Below, one piece after another: positions 40,301 through 49,648 of a stretch of 64,000 nucleotides of DNA. The stretch covers positions 310,001 through 374,000 of the forward strand of contig NZ_OY782870.1 of NCBI RefSeq assembly GCF_963678545.1, read 5' to 3'. Each line of letters starts with the position of its first letter. The stretch's first letter is position 1. Source of the stretch: an uncultured Methanomethylovorans sp. Lineage in GTDB: Archaea > Halobacteriota > Methanosarcinia > Methanosarcinales > Methanosarcinaceae. The notes under the pieces are model-generated. The model ran no database searches. It was not told the DNA's origin and saw only the letters and a program-made list of their open reading frames with translations. A program made the position numbers and the translations under genes.

Positions 40301-41154
40301 CAAAAAAAGCTAAACTCAACCAAAAGCTTGCTTTTGCTTTCCTTAAATTTAGTGCTGCCTTTGTAGCGCTTTTAGTAATAGCCATAATGCTACAGATATT
40401 TCTAAATGGATATAGTGCAATCAGTATAGAATTCCTTACCGAGATGCCAAGGAAAAGGATGACAGAAGGGGGCATATATCCTGCAATATTGGGAACAATA
40501 TACCTTATAGTAGGATCAATGGGAGTTGCCGTACCTTTAGGCGTATTGTCAGCAATATACTTGAATGAGTATGCACAACCAGGAAAAACCAAATGGCTAA
40601 TAGAGATGGCCATTAATAATCTAGCAGGAACACCTTCTGTAGTATTTGGCCTGTTCGGACTTGCAATGTTCGTAAAATATATGGGATTTGGAGCCTCATT
40701 GCTGGCTTCAGCACTCACTCTTGCATTAATGGCCCTTCCGATAATAATAAGGACAAGCCAGGAGGCCTTGATAACCGTACCAGAAGAATATAGGTATGCT
40801 TCTCTAGCGCTTGGCGTTACTAAATGGCAAACAATAAGACAAGTAGTGCTGCCTGCTGCAATTCCTGGCATGATAACCGGTGCTATTCTGGGAGTGGGGA
40901 GAGTGGCAGGAGAAACTGCACCCATCCTACTTACAGGAGCAGCTTATTTCCTCCCAAGGCTTCCAGACTCAATTTATTCACAATTTATGGCACTACCGTA
41001 TCACTTATACGTAATTGCTACTGCGGGTACCAATATCTCCCAGACAAGACCTATACAATATGGTACTGCATTAGTATTACTTGCTATAGTCCTCAGCGTC
41101 AATATGATAGCTGTCGGTATAAGAAGACATTACAGAAAAAAACTCCGGAATTAA
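40297..41154 (+). CDS. pstA: Phosphate ABC transporter permease PstA (probable ATA start)
   Basis: Second permease subunit. GTPSVVFGLFGL, VPEEYRYASLALGVTKWQTIRQVVLP (EAA loop) and GRVAGETAP are diagnostic. From the first ATG (40387) the protein is 255 residues and loses the N-terminal segment and half of the first membrane helix. The frame is open upstream to 40282 with no ATG/GTG/TTG. ATA 40297 overlaps the pstC stop as ATAA, follows GGGGG at 7-nt spacing, and gives 285 residues beginning (M)TKKAKLNQKLAFAF, the normal family length and a typical positive-inside N terminus. The gene is certain; the start is inferred. Confidence 0.92.
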   Translation: MTKKAKLNQKLAFAFLKFSAAFVALLVIAIMLQIFLNGYSAISIEFLTEMPRKRMTEGGIYPAILGTIYLIVGSMGVAVPLGVLSAIYLNEYAQPGKTKWLIEMAINNLAGTPSVVFGLFGLAMFVKYMGFGASLLASALTLALMALPIIIRTSQEALITVPEEYRYASLALGVTKWQTIRQVVLPAAIPGMITGAILGVGRVAGETAPILLTGAAYFLPRLPDSIYSQFMALPYHLYVIATAGTNISQTRPIQYGTALVLLAIVLSVNMIAVGIRRHYRKKLRN

Positions 41155-41168
41155 GGAAAAGGTAGCAA

Positions 41169-41942
41169 ATGTCAGGACAAAACAACAGAAAACAGACCGA
41201 GATAGAAGTAAGTGAACTTAATCTCTGGTACGGCAATAATCACGCTCTTCACAATATTTCTATAGATATTCCAAAAAACAGTGTGACAGCTCTGATAGGT
41301 CCTTCAGGATGTGGAAAGTCCACATTTTTAAGATGTCTGAACAGAATGAACGACCTAGTGAAGAACTGCCGAATAGAGGGAAACATCAGGATAGATGATA
41401 AAGATATATATTCCAAAAATGTGGATGTCGTTGACCTGCGAAAAAGAGTAGGAATGGTGTTCCAGAAACCAAATCCTTTCCCTATGTCCATACGTGACAA
41501 TATAGCCTATGGACCAAAGATACATGGAGTTTCTAAGAATGAGATGAACAGTATTATAGAGGACGCCCTCCGCTCTGGAGCATTGTGGGAGGAAGTAGCC
41601 GATAGATTAGGTACATCTGCTCTGAATCTTAGTGGTGGACAACAGCAAAGGCTATGTATTGCAAGGACACTGGCAGTAAAACCGGAAGTAATATTATTCG
41701 ATGAACCTTGCAGTGCGCTTGATCCGATATCAACTTCCAAAATAGAAGAGCTCATAATGGAGCTTAAGAAGAAATACACTATAGTTATAGTTACACATAA
41801 TATGCAGCAGGCTGCGAGGATATCAGACAATACTGCATTCTTCCTCACGGGAGATCTGATAGAATATGGTAAAACCGATCAGATATTTGAGAATCCTAAA
41901 ATGAAACCGACAGAAGATTACATAACAGGAAGGTTTGGGTGA
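41169..41942 (+). CDS. pstB: Phosphate ABC transporter ATP-binding protein
   Basis: 257 residues. Walker [11 protein letters not shown]-loop [10 protein letters not shown], signature LSGGQQQRL, Walker [14 protein letters not shown], and the switch His in VTHNMQQA; the NPFPMS after the Q-loop is PstB-specific. AAGGTAGC precedes ATG 41169. The end is 4 nt before phoU. Confidence 0.97.
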   Translation: MSGQNNRKQTEIEVSELNLWYGNNHALHNISIDIPKNSVTALIGPSGCGKSTFLRCLNRMNDLVKNCRIEGNIRIDDKDIYSKNVDVVDLRKRVGMVFQKPNPFPMSIRDNIAYGPKIHGVSKNEMNSIIEDALRSGALWEEVADRLGTSALNLSGGQQQRLCIARTLAVKPEVILFDEPCSALDPISTSKIEELIMELKKKYTIVIVTHNMQQAARISDNTAFFLTGDLIEYGKTDQIFENPKMKPTEDYITGRFG

Positions 41943-41946
41943 AGAG

Positions 41947-42606
41947 ATGTCGAGAGAAAAATATCACAATAGTCTTGATTTACTGAAGATTAACGTATTA
42001 GAGATGATGCAAGTATCCCTTGATATGTTGAGAGGAGCGACTGAATCCCTTACAAACCTTGATACTAACCTTGCCCGTGAAACGATAAAAAAAGACGATA
42101 TAGTTGATGAAAAAGAAATAAAAGTAGAGAAATGTGTCTCACATCTTATAGCCCTTCAACAACCCATGGCAAGTGACATGAGGCTTATAACTGCAAGTTT
42201 GACAATGGCTATTGATTTGGAAAGGTTAAGCGACCTTGCATGTAACATAGCTTGGACATCTACAGACATAAAAGGTGAACCTGAAAGGAACAAGGTGCTT
42301 CTGTCAGGCATCTGCAAGATGAGTGAAATTACAGAGAAAATGTTGCAAGGTACTATGATAGCCTTCAAAGATTCGGATCCGGAGCTTGCCAAAGAAGTTG
42401 CGAGAGGTGATGACGTGCTAGACAAGCTTTTCTTTGATACTGAGAAGGAATTCATAGAGATGATGATCAAAGACCATAGTATCATCACTGATGCTTCACA
42501 CCTACTCTTTGTGTTAAGATACTTAGAGAGGATAGGAGATCATATTTGCAATATTTGTCAGAGTATCGTATACCTGGTAACTGGTGAAAGATTGATACTT
42601 AACTAA
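41947..42606 (+). CDS. phoU: PhoU phosphate-signalling protein
   Basis: 219 residues with two PhoU repeats: metal-binding motif regions ETIKKDDIVDEKEIKVE and AKEVARGDDVLDKLFFDTE, then RYLERIGDHICNI. Negative regulator of phosphate uptake in homologous systems, acting on PstB. ATG 41947 follows GGGTGAAGAG. Last gene of the pst operon. Convergent with polB, 0-1 nt apart. Confidence 0.93.
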   Translation: MSREKYHNSLDLLKINVLEMMQVSLDMLRGATESLTNLDTNLARETIKKDDIVDEKEIKVEKCVSHLIALQQPMASDMRLITASLTMAIDLERLSDLACNIAWTSTDIKGEPERNKVLLSGICKMSEITEKMLQGTMIAFKDSDPELAKEVARGDDVLDKLFFDTEKEFIEMMIKDHSIITDASHLLFVLRYLERIGDHICNICQSIVYLVTGERLILN

Positions 42607-45318
42607 TTAGAAATCAAATAGAGATCGCTGCGAACCATTGCTTGGCCCTGCCCCTTCGGAATCCGATTTACGTGGAACTGATCTCTGCATATTTTTTTGG
42701 GGAGATACATGAGTGAAGTCTGACAGACCTGTTTGTTTAGAATCATAATCAAGGTTTGCAAGGTCTACGCCAAATACCCCTAGAATCCTCTCAACAGGTG
42801 GAAGAATCTGTTTCTTTACATAGTAATCCACATCAAGAGAGACATTGTGCTCGCGAACATACTCCGGATCTTCTGCGCGGTTCACAAAGAGATCTTTACC
42901 TGCAGTGATGACAAAAGGTATGCGCTCACCTACAGGAGGAAGAGAACCAGTTCTGTGCTCCATTTTCTCAGCAACCGTAATATGGGGTTGCTTGTTCTTG
43001 TAGTGCTCCCTCCTCTTGGAGTACATGCGAGTCATTGTAAGGTCATCTATGATGTCCTTATCCTTTGTGACATCGAGGTTGCGGATGGAATCAACTACTT
43101 TCCGTACATGCCTTACAGCTGCTTCCACTTCTCCTTCCTTAAGCACAAGTTCAAGCACTCTGTTCAAAGTCTTGGATGTCAACTCACACCAGTCCCTGCG
43201 TACGGTCTCCATACCTTTTACCTTTATACCATCTTTCCAGCCATCGGCAGAGCGCTCAAATACCCATATAGCATACCTTTTCTTTGCTATGAAAAGGGCG
43301 CGTTTTGCTATGGATTCAAACTCAAGTTCCATGGGGTCAGGCAGAGAAGCTGAAACTATGCCTGAAATCTTCCTACCTACAAGTTCTGCATCTTCAAGGG
43401 AGATCTCACTTTTTGATGTACACTGTACAAAGACACTGTCAGTATCACCATATACCACTGAAAGAGAAATAGCCTTGCTATGTGAATTCGAGGGTGTCTC
43501 ACTTTCAAGATGAGAATTACCATCTTCAAGGTAGATGGTATGGATAGTATTCTCTATAAGTGAGCGTGTGGTAATGATATTCTCCCTACCAAAACTTGTC
43601 ACAGCGTTTGCAAGAGTAAGAGTGTATAGGCGCGCACGTGTATAACCTGCATAGCCGTAAAAGCTGTTCAGCAATATTTTCATTGCAAGCTGTGTAGCAT
43701 CAAGAGCCCTATACTCATCTTCATTAGACACATGTTTCATGCGTTTCTTGGTTTCGGTCCTTCGGTTGAGGAGATTTTCCAAGATATTGGGCATGATACC
43801 TTTTGAAATATCTGCAGTTACGAACTTACCACCTGATGGCGGAGTAATCGTCTTGCCTTCTTCAGGAACATCTTTCTCGACGACAGTTGTGTAGCAGAGA
43901 TTATGAGCCATCATTATAGTAGGATACAGGGACTTGTAGTCGAGTATGACTACATTTTCAAGAAGCCCTTTTTTAGGCTCCAGCACTTCTCCTCCTTTCA
44001 AACCCTCACTGTTCTTGTTCCTGGAATACACAAGATCATCATTTGGTTTAGGAGGTATCACCCGATCCCTAGTGCGACATTCACGCAACAGGAGGTTCTC
44101 CACCATGGATGTCTGGCCGCCGTCAATGACCTCCTGTAGAAGGGAACCGCTTACCCTGGAAATGGCTATGTACCTGTCAAGCAACTGGAGTTTCATGACC
44201 AGCTCCATAGCAAGCTCGGAATCGCGCCTTGCGTAATCTATGAACTTTAGTAATTTTTCTCCGTCATCATTCCAGTAATCCTCCATTTCAGAGGGGGCCA
44301 CATCAAGCTTCTCCCGGTCCAAAAGCTCTTTGGCTACATTGCGCAGTGTATATCTCTTCAAACTAAACTGGCTGCGTATGAGAGGAAGGACATCCACCAC
44401 AACCCTTCCGGTCATGGAGATGAGAGTCATTGTTCCGATCTTCCGATAGCTCATTGGCCGCCCGTCGCGTCCTGAACCCGAATCAATTATAGTGCCTGAG
44501 TCTGAGATGATCTTGACCCTGTCACTTATATAAGGAATATCGAAATCGTTGATGTTGTAACCCAGTAATATATCTGGATCATATTCCCTGAGTATCTCAA
44601 AGAACCGCTTGAACATGGATTCTTCGTTTTTAAGTGACTCGACATCCAGCCCTGCATTTGAAACCGGTTTTGCCACAAGTACAATGGTGTTGTGACCGTT
44701 GTAGGCGGGAACAAAGGTGAGGCTTATCATGATCACCGGGGATTCATCCGGGGAAGGCATGGAACCACCTATGGGCAGGCATTCGATATCAAAGGACAGG
44801 AACTTGAGGGGGGCATTTGGGAGCTTCTCAACTTCAGCAGGATGCAGGTCTAAGCATACGGTGTCAGAGTACATTTTCCCGGTGGGAATGCCTTCCTTGG
44901 AGGGGGAAACTGAGACCCAGCCCATGCCATGCAGTCCCCTATCTATCAAAAAACGATTTCTGAACAATATATCTGTCTCATACACCTCTTTTACTCCGGG
45001 AATCTGCAGTATGTCATCACGGATCTCAGGAACATGCCTTGGCTCATAGGTAGTGACCTGAATCATAGGTTTTTTGGACTTCTGATACCCCACTGGCTCG
45101 AAACGCTGAACTATATCGACACTCTTGACCACATCAAAACGTTCCTTTATGAGCTTGCAGATCAGTTCAAGCTCACCAGAAGCATTCACATAAAAATATG
45201 GTTCAAATCCCGGCACATAGCAGCAGACACTCTTGCCGTCCTCATCCCTGCCAAAGAGACGCACAACAGGACTAGTACCTTCGGTTACATAGTCTGCATC
45301 CAGGAGTTGAAAGTTCAT
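42607..45318 (-). CDS. polB: DNA polymerase B (family B replicative/repair polymerase)
   Basis: 903 residues. N-terminal domain, exonuclease motifs FDIECLP, NINDFDIPYI and YARRDSELA, polymerase motifs DYKSLYPTIM (A), the KILLNSFYGYAG helix (B) and VYGDTDSVFV (C), KKRYAIW. The extreme C terminus QRSLFDF is a PCNA-binding PIP box. No intein interrupts the motifs. ATG 45318 has no ribosome binding site, and a TATA box centred near 45345 is 27 nt upstream, implying a leaderless message. Confidence 0.97.
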   Translation of the reverse strand: MNFQLLDADYVTEGTSPVVRLFGRDEDGKSVCCYVPGFEPYFYVNASGELELICKLIKERFDVVKSVDIVQRFEPVGYQKSKKPMIQVTTYEPRHVPEIRDDILQIPGVKEVYETDILFRNRFLIDRGLHGMGWVSVSPSKEGIPTGKMYSDTVCLDLHPAEVEKLPNAPLKFLSFDIECLPIGGSMPSPDESPVIMISLTFVPAYNGHNTIVLVAKPVSNAGLDVESLKNEESMFKRFFEILREYDPDILLGYNINDFDIPYISDRVKIISDSGTIIDSGSGRDGRPMSYRKIGTMTLISMTGRVVVDVLPLIRSQFSLKRYTLRNVAKELLDREKLDVAPSEMEDYWNDDGEKLLKFIDYARRDSELAMELVMKLQLLDRYIAISRVSGSLLQEVIDGGQTSMVENLLLRECRTRDRVIPPKPNDDLVYSRNKNSEGLKGGEVLEPKKGLLENVVILDYKSLYPTIMMAHNLCYTTVVEKDVPEEGKTITPPSGGKFVTADISKGIMPNILENLLNRRTETKKRMKHVSNEDEYRALDATQLAMKILLNSFYGYAGYTRARLYTLTLANAVTSFGRENIITTRSLIENTIHTIYLEDGNSHLESETPSNSHSKAISLSVVYGDTDSVFVQCTSKSEISLEDAELVGRKISGIVSASLPDPMELEFESIAKRALFIAKKRYAIWVFERSADGWKDGIKVKGMETVRRDWCELTSKTLNRVLELVLKEGEVEAAVRHVRKVVDSIRNLDVTKDKDIIDDLTMTRMYSKRREHYKNKQPHITVAEKMEHRTGSLPPVGERIPFVITAGKDLFVNRAEDPEYVREHNVSLDVDYYVKKQILPPVERILGVFGVDLANLDYDSKQTGLSDFTHVSPQKNMQRSVPRKSDSEGAGPSNGSQRSLFDF

Positions 45319-45546
45319 GGGGTTATGTACCTACTAAGAGCATATATGTTTTGCGCGATGGAAATGGAATGAGAAGTAGAAGAGATTTAACCGAGAAAGC
45401 ACACATTACCAAATACACTAAAAGTTTTATTGAATAAACAAAATCATTGCTTACACTAACCGAAGCATCTTCAATAATCCTAAATGTTGGCACTAGATCT
45501 AATGCTCAATAGGGCCAAGAACTTGATTGAACTAGTCAAAATTTAG

Positions 45547-45656
45547 TGCCCGGAGCGTGACTCGAACACGCGACCTCCAGATGTCTCAGGAGACTTGGAC
45601 GCACTCGTAAATATTCCCTATGAGTCTGGCGCCCCAACCAACTAGGCTATCCGGGC
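45547..45656 (-). tRNA. Elongator tRNA-Met (CAT) with 36-nt intron
   Basis: Exon 1 is 45656-45619, intron 45618-45583, exon 2 45582-45547 (74-nt mature tRNA). Acceptor GCCCGGA/TCCGGGC, anticodon stem CCAGA/TCTGG, loop CTCATAA after splicing, discriminator A. The intron sits after position 37. The precursor folds into a canonical bulge-helix-bulge: central helix CTCA/TGAG flanked by 3-nt bulges TAG and ACA, next inner pair GGA/TCC. A tRNA-Ile(CAT) is less likely because the acceptor resembles elongator Met. Confidence 0.93.
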
Positions 45657-45743
45657 ATAGCGTAGCATCTAGAAGGGTATTTTCATATTAAAGCGTATCG
45701 ATTGGAATCGCATGTGAAAAAAAAGAAAATGTTAAGGATATTA

Positions 45744-46301
45744 TTAGTATCCTGTAGCCATTGCAAAATCAAGACCTACATATGAATCGTTTGAGTTACC
45801 AGCGATTATGAAAACCTGGTTATCATTATTCCAGAAGTATTTATAGCGGGAAACTTCTGTACCCCCTACAGTGGAGTGACTCAAAGCCCTAGTAGCTTCA
45901 TGCCCATTGAATTTAACTATCTGGAAAGTGTCGTTGTTCTTGAGCGCTTTGAAAGTGCCTTTATAGTCTGTAAGGAAAGACTCTGCTGACGCTGTATCTG
46001 AGAATTTAATAGCCGTGATGTAATAATCAAGAGTTTCATTCTTGTAAATACCTTCAGCAGCTTCTGTAACATTTTCTGCTTTAACAAAATTCTTGCTGAC
46101 ATAATCTGCATTTAAAGACTTGTTCCCAAGGTATTCAAAATCTGAAGGAATATTATTAAGGACTACAAGTTCAGAAACACTTTTTTCTGGGGCAACCTGG
46201 CCACTTGAGGGAGTAGCATTATCATTCCCTTTGAATATGCAGCCTGACAAACCCATGAACAATACTACAAATATCAACACTAAACTCAACTGTTTCTTCA
46301 T
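45744..46301 (-). CDS. Secreted lipoprotein, function unknown
   Basis: 185 residues. Signal peptide with lipobox LSGC (Cys21), a short Ser/Pro-rich linker, then a soluble domain of ~150 residues with alternating strands and many Asn/Ser/Thr, including several N-x-S/T sequons (possible AglB targets, for example NKS, NET, NDT, NDS). No known catalytic motif. GAGG lies 7 nt before ATG 46301. Next to the S-layer gene, so probably part of the cell-surface set. Confidence 0.75.
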   Translation of the reverse strand: MKKQLSLVLIFVVLFMGLSGCIFKGNDNATPSSGQVAPEKSVSELVVLNNIPSDFEYLGNKSLNADYVSKNFVKAENVTEAAEGIYKNETLDYYITAIKFSDTASAESFLTDYKGTFKALKNNDTFQIVKFNGHEATRALSHSTVGGTEVSRYKYFWNNDNQVFIIAGNSNDSYVGLDFAMATGY

Positions 46302-46396
46302 GGTATTACCTCGGATAAATAGTCCGATAATACGGTTTCTTTGTTATTAAACTGATGTCCAATCAATAAACAAGGACATTTAACGTAAATATGAAT

Positions 46397-46433
46397 TAAA
46401 AAAAAAGTAACAGAAGGGATTAAAACCCTTCTC
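46397..46433 (-). terminator. Terminator of the S-layer gene
   Basis: On the minus strand, hairpin AGAAGGG/CCCTTCT (46412-46432) followed by a run of eight or nine T residues. Well placed just after the S-layer stop. Confidence 0.75.
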
Positions 46434-46446
46434 AATTCATTTTAGT

Positions 46447-48429
46447 TTAGTTCCTTCTGACAAGGTATGCAACTGCCAGGAGACCGCCTACTGCGAAGAT
46501 TGCTTCAAAGCCTGGGGTTCCACTTGGAGTAGTTCCATTAGTTCCATTACCAGTGGTTGGTGGGACGGTTGTTCCATTACCAGTGGTTGGTGGGGTTGTG
46601 GTTGGTGGGACTGTTGTTGTTCCGTTACCAGTGGTTGGTGGGACTGTTGTAGTTCCATTACCAGTGGTTGGTGGGACTGTTGTAGTTCCATTTCCAACGG
46701 TTGCATTTCCTATGGTGTACTCAGCGAATGGATAGTAGCGGAGTTCATTAGCGTCAGCTGTCTTGAAGTACATGTTTCCAGCGATCTTGATTTCCTTGTC
46801 CTTGGTCAAGGAGATAGAATCTGGGTTTGTAAGTACAAGTGAGTCGTCGCCAATGGTTGTAACATCCAGTGAATCGAATGAGTCATCGCTATTGATCTCC
46901 ATTGGTTCGTTAGAGATGAGCCATAGACCTTCAACTACTGCAAGACTGTCTGTCTGACCCTGGAATACTTCGTTGACGTGGGCTCTCATGATAACTACAT
47001 TATCTTCGCCGCCTACATCGTCCTGTTCATAGTTCCAGGTGCTGTTCTCAACATCTGCATCAGTTACTGTAATGACCTGATCATCAAGGTACACGCCGTC
47101 CTTGCTCAGCTCGAGCCAGACCTTGTTACCATCGACATCGATCTGCTTTGGTGTGAGTGAATAGCCTTCGCCAAGGTCAAGGGACTGACCGACTCTCAGA
47201 GTGTACTTGTCATCGCTGTCAAGTATAAGCTTTGAGAGAACATCTGGCTGATCGTTGACTGGTACATATTCCTCTGCAAGGAAGCCCATCTTTGGATAGG
47301 TTCCAGTCCAGTCACCGTACTCATACCCTACCTGCTGCATAGTGGTAGTGTAGACAAGTCCATCTTCTGCAATTGTCCTACCTGATACAGTAGCAGTCAT
47401 GCTTTCAGATGATATATCTGCATCCAAGTCATAGTAGAAGCCTGCGAATGAAGTTGCATTCCATGTAGCAGTGCCATCACCTGATACAACTGTACCTCTC
47501 ACCTGATAGGTTCCTGGTGCAGTGATCTCCTTGTAGAAGTAGAACCTGACATCATCAGAGTCAGCGGTCTTGATCTTCATGTCGCCTGCAAGGACTATGT
47601 CCTTGTTCTTGCTCAATGAGATAGAATCCTTGTTCTTAAGCTCAAGGTAGTTGTCGCCGATTGTTGTAACCTCAAGTGTATCAAAGGTGTCATCGCTGTT
47701 GATTTCCATTGGCTCGTTAGAGATAAGCCACAGACCTTCAATTACTGCAAGGCTGTCGGTCTGACCCTGGAATACTTCGTTGACGTGGGCTCTCATGATA
47801 ACTACATTATCTTCGCCGCCTACATCGTCCTGTTCATAGTCCCAGGTGCTGTTCTCAACATCTGCATCAGTTACTGTAATGACCTGATCATCAAGGTACA
47901 CGCCGTCCTTGCTCAGCTCGAGCCAGACCTTGTTACCATCGACATCGATCTGTTTTGGTGTAATTGCATAGCCTTCGCCAAGATCAAGGGATTGACCGAC
48001 TCTCAGAGTGTACTTGTCATCGCTGTCAAGTATAAGCTTGGAGAGGACATCTGGCTGGCCGTTCACTGGAACATAGTCCTGTGCAAGGAAGCCCATCTTG
48101 GGGAACTGACCGGTCCAGTCACTGTAAGTGTAATCTACATTCTGGATGGTTGTTCTGTATGTAAGTCCATTGTCATCAATGGTTCTTGGGTCTGAGACCA
48201 TATTAGAGTCGATAGACAGACTTTCAGAACCAATGTTGTCATCTATATCGTAATAAAATCCTGCGAATTCAGTATAATCAAAACTCACAGGGATATCGCT
48301 TAATTTGTCGCCACTGTACACTGGGCTTCTTACCTCCACAGTGTTTACAGAGGCTGCTGCACTTGCAGATGAAACGAATACTGCCATCAGCATAAGTGCA
48401 GCAATTGTTACTGCTGCGAATTTACTCAT
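46447..48429 (-). CDS. Major S-layer protein, tandem-domain type with PGF-CTERM anchor
   Basis: 660 residues. Signal peptide (residues 1-25, ends in ASA), two homologous S-layer domains (~residues 30-305 and ~320-585) of the type that forms the Methanosarcina envelope, a Thr/Pro/Gly linker of repeated PPTTGNGTT units (~586-635), then PGF, a membrane helix and a terminal RRN, which is the archaeosortase PGF-CTERM signal. NST, NAT and NGT sequons suggest N-glycosylation by the nearby AglB. GGAGG precedes ATG 48429. Strong ribosome binding site, long leader and a good terminator suggest high expression. Confidence 0.93.
   Translation of the reverse strand: MSKFAAVTIAALMLMAVFVSSASAAASVNTVEVRSPVYSGDKLSDIPVSFDYTEFAGFYYDIDDNIGSESLSIDSNMVSDPRTIDDNGLTYRTTIQNVDYTYSDWTGQFPKMGFLAQDYVPVNGQPDVLSKLILDSDDKYTLRVGQSLDLGEGYAITPKQIDVDGNKVWLELSKDGVYLDDQVITVTDADVENSTWDYEQDDVGGEDNVVIMRAHVNEVFQGQTDSLAVIEGLWLISNEPMEINSDDTFDTLEVTTIGDNYLELKNKDSISLSKNKDIVLAGDMKIKTADSDDVRFYFYKEITAPGTYQVRGTVVSGDGTATWNATSFAGFYYDLDADISSESMTATVSGRTIAEDGLVYTTTMQQVGYEYGDWTGTYPKMGFLAEEYVPVNDQPDVLSKLILDSDDKYTLRVGQSLDLGEGYSLTPKQIDVDGNKVWLELSKDGVYLDDQVITVTDADVENSTWNYEQDDVGGEDNVVIMRAHVNEVFQGQTDSLAVVEGLWLISNEPMEINSDDSFDSLDVTTIGDDSLVLTNPDSISLTKDKEIKIAGNMYFKTADANELRYYPFAEYTIGNATVGNGTTTVPPTTGNGTTTVPPTTGNGTTTVPPTTTPPTTGNGTTVPPTTGNGTNGTTPSGTPGFEAIFAVGGLLAVAYLVRRN
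46550..46697 (-). repeat. Minisatellite encoding the S-layer linker
   Basis: About four to five copies of a ~33-nt unit (CCAGTGGTTGGTGGGACTGT on the plus strand and variants, including one degenerate copy), encoding PPTTGNGTTTV. Copy number probably varies between strains (inference). Confidence 0.8.
46807..48130 (-). repeat. 807-nt-spaced internal duplication in the S-layer gene
   Basis: Positions 46950-47170 and 47757-47977 are nearly identical at the nucleotide level (about two differences over ~200 nt), including synonymous sites. Flanking parts of the two domains diverge more. Indicates recent duplication or gene conversion between the tandem domains. Confidence 0.85.
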
Positions 48430-48866
48430 TATTTTCCTCCGTTAGTTTGTATATAAGTCTAAGAGTGAGGATCATTGGATTAGAACGCTTATGCGCCCTC
48501 AGATCGTCATAAGGAGAACACTAAGTTCGCCCATTGACGAAGTTCTCATCATCACCCTCTTAATCCCGTCATATTGGATTACAAGAGCCTATTAATTGAT
48601 TTCCCTATTAAATCTTTTGTGGTCTCAAACAGATTATTATTCGCGTCGCAATGGCAAGTATCGATGTATTTAACGGGAAATGTCGAACTCTAGTATGCGT
48701 ACCCATTAAGATAACGACAAGAAAGAAAGTATAGTTAATAGATCGTCGAATAGAGTACATATGAATTTGCCCAGATGGAACAAACATAATCACCTCAACA
48801 CATTTATATCTTCCCTGATATATTATAAATACCAAAGATTAAGCATAAAACGAGGAGAAACGCAAG
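48430..48866. promoter_or_regulatory. Divergent regulatory region: S-layer leader (-) and KaiC-like gene promoter (+)
   Basis: 436 nt with no gene. The minus strand has the GGAGGAAA ribosome binding site next to ATG 48429, a TATA-like CTTATATACA at about 48450-48459 that is too close for a leadered transcript, and a hairpin (GAGAACTTCG ... CGAACTTAGTGTTCTC) at about 48510-48546, all suggesting a long structured leader with the real promoter further upstream. The plus strand has an AT-rich TTTATATCTTCC/ATATATTATAAATACC region at about 48803-48833 that can drive the gene at 48867. Confidence 0.5.
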
Positions 48867-49646
48867 ATGTTTGATGGCGCTGTATCTGAAGAGATAAAGA
48901 TGGAAGAAGGTCCAAACAGAGTGAGGACAGGTATACCCGGCTTTGATGAACTCTGTGGCGGAGGACTTATAAGAGATAGGACATACCTGGTTTCAGGCAC
49001 ATCTGGAGCCGGTAAAACAAATTTCTCCATCCAGTTTATTTATAATGGGATAACAAAATATGGAGAGAATGGGATCATAGTAGCAACCGAAGAGAGACCT
49101 GAGCAAATACGTGAGAATGTACTCAAGTTTGGATGGGATCTTGAGGAACTTGAAGAAGAGAATAAACTTGCTATAATAGATGCTTGTTCTACAAAAATTG
49201 GTATACCATCGCAAGAAAAATATGTGGACATCCGACCATTTGATATTCGCTCCCTGATGGACCAGATAATTACTACCCAAGAAGAAATCAATGCACGAAG
49301 GGCTCTTGTAGATTCCACTACTTCTATAAGTTTTTATCTGCAGGATCAAGCAAAAATACGTGTAGAATTACTGAAGCTGAGCACTACCCTTGAAGTAATA
49401 GGGCTTACCTCAATGATGACCTGCGAAGTGATTGATGAATCAAGCCCTTCAAGATTCGGAGTTGAGAACTTCGTAACAGATGGAACCATTGTGCTGTACT
49501 ACAAGCGCCACGAAAATGTACGCATGCGCAGCTTGGAAATATATAAGATGCGCGGATCAGACCACAGCAAAAAGATCCACCCATACGAGATCACGCCCGA
49601 GGGTTTTGTGATTCATCCGCATGAAGAAGTTTATTCAATGTTCTGA
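48867..49646 (+). CDS. KaiC-like RecA-superfamily ATPase (single domain)
   Basis: 259 residues. RVRTGIPGFDELCGGGL, Walker A VSGTSGAGKTNF (~residue 44), catalytic ATEERPEQ, Walker B region ARRALVDSTTS, and a C-terminal KMRGSDHSKKIHPYEITPEG, the usual end of KaiC domains. Both catalytic Glu are present, so probably an active ATPase. GGAGAAACGC precedes ATG 48867. Divergent from the S-layer gene; the functional link is unknown. Confidence 0.85.
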   Translation: MFDGAVSEEIKMEEGPNRVRTGIPGFDELCGGGLIRDRTYLVSGTSGAGKTNFSIQFIYNGITKYGENGIIVATEERPEQIRENVLKFGWDLEELEEENKLAIIDACSTKIGIPSQEKYVDIRPFDIRSLMDQIITTQEEINARRALVDSTTSISFYLQDQAKIRVELLKLSTTLEVIGLTSMMTCEVIDESSPSRFGVENFVTDGTIVLYYKRHENVRMRSLEIYKMRGSDHSKKIHPYEITPEGFVIHPHEEVYSMF

Positions 49647-49648
49647 TT

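Noticed and set aside
42607..45318. Intein in DNA polymerase B
   Set aside because: Polymerase motifs A, B and C are contiguous and the length (903) is that of an uninterrupted enzyme.
46550..46697. CRISPR-like repeat array
   Set aside because: Repeats are directly adjacent with no unique spacers, are in frame, and encode the S-layer linker.
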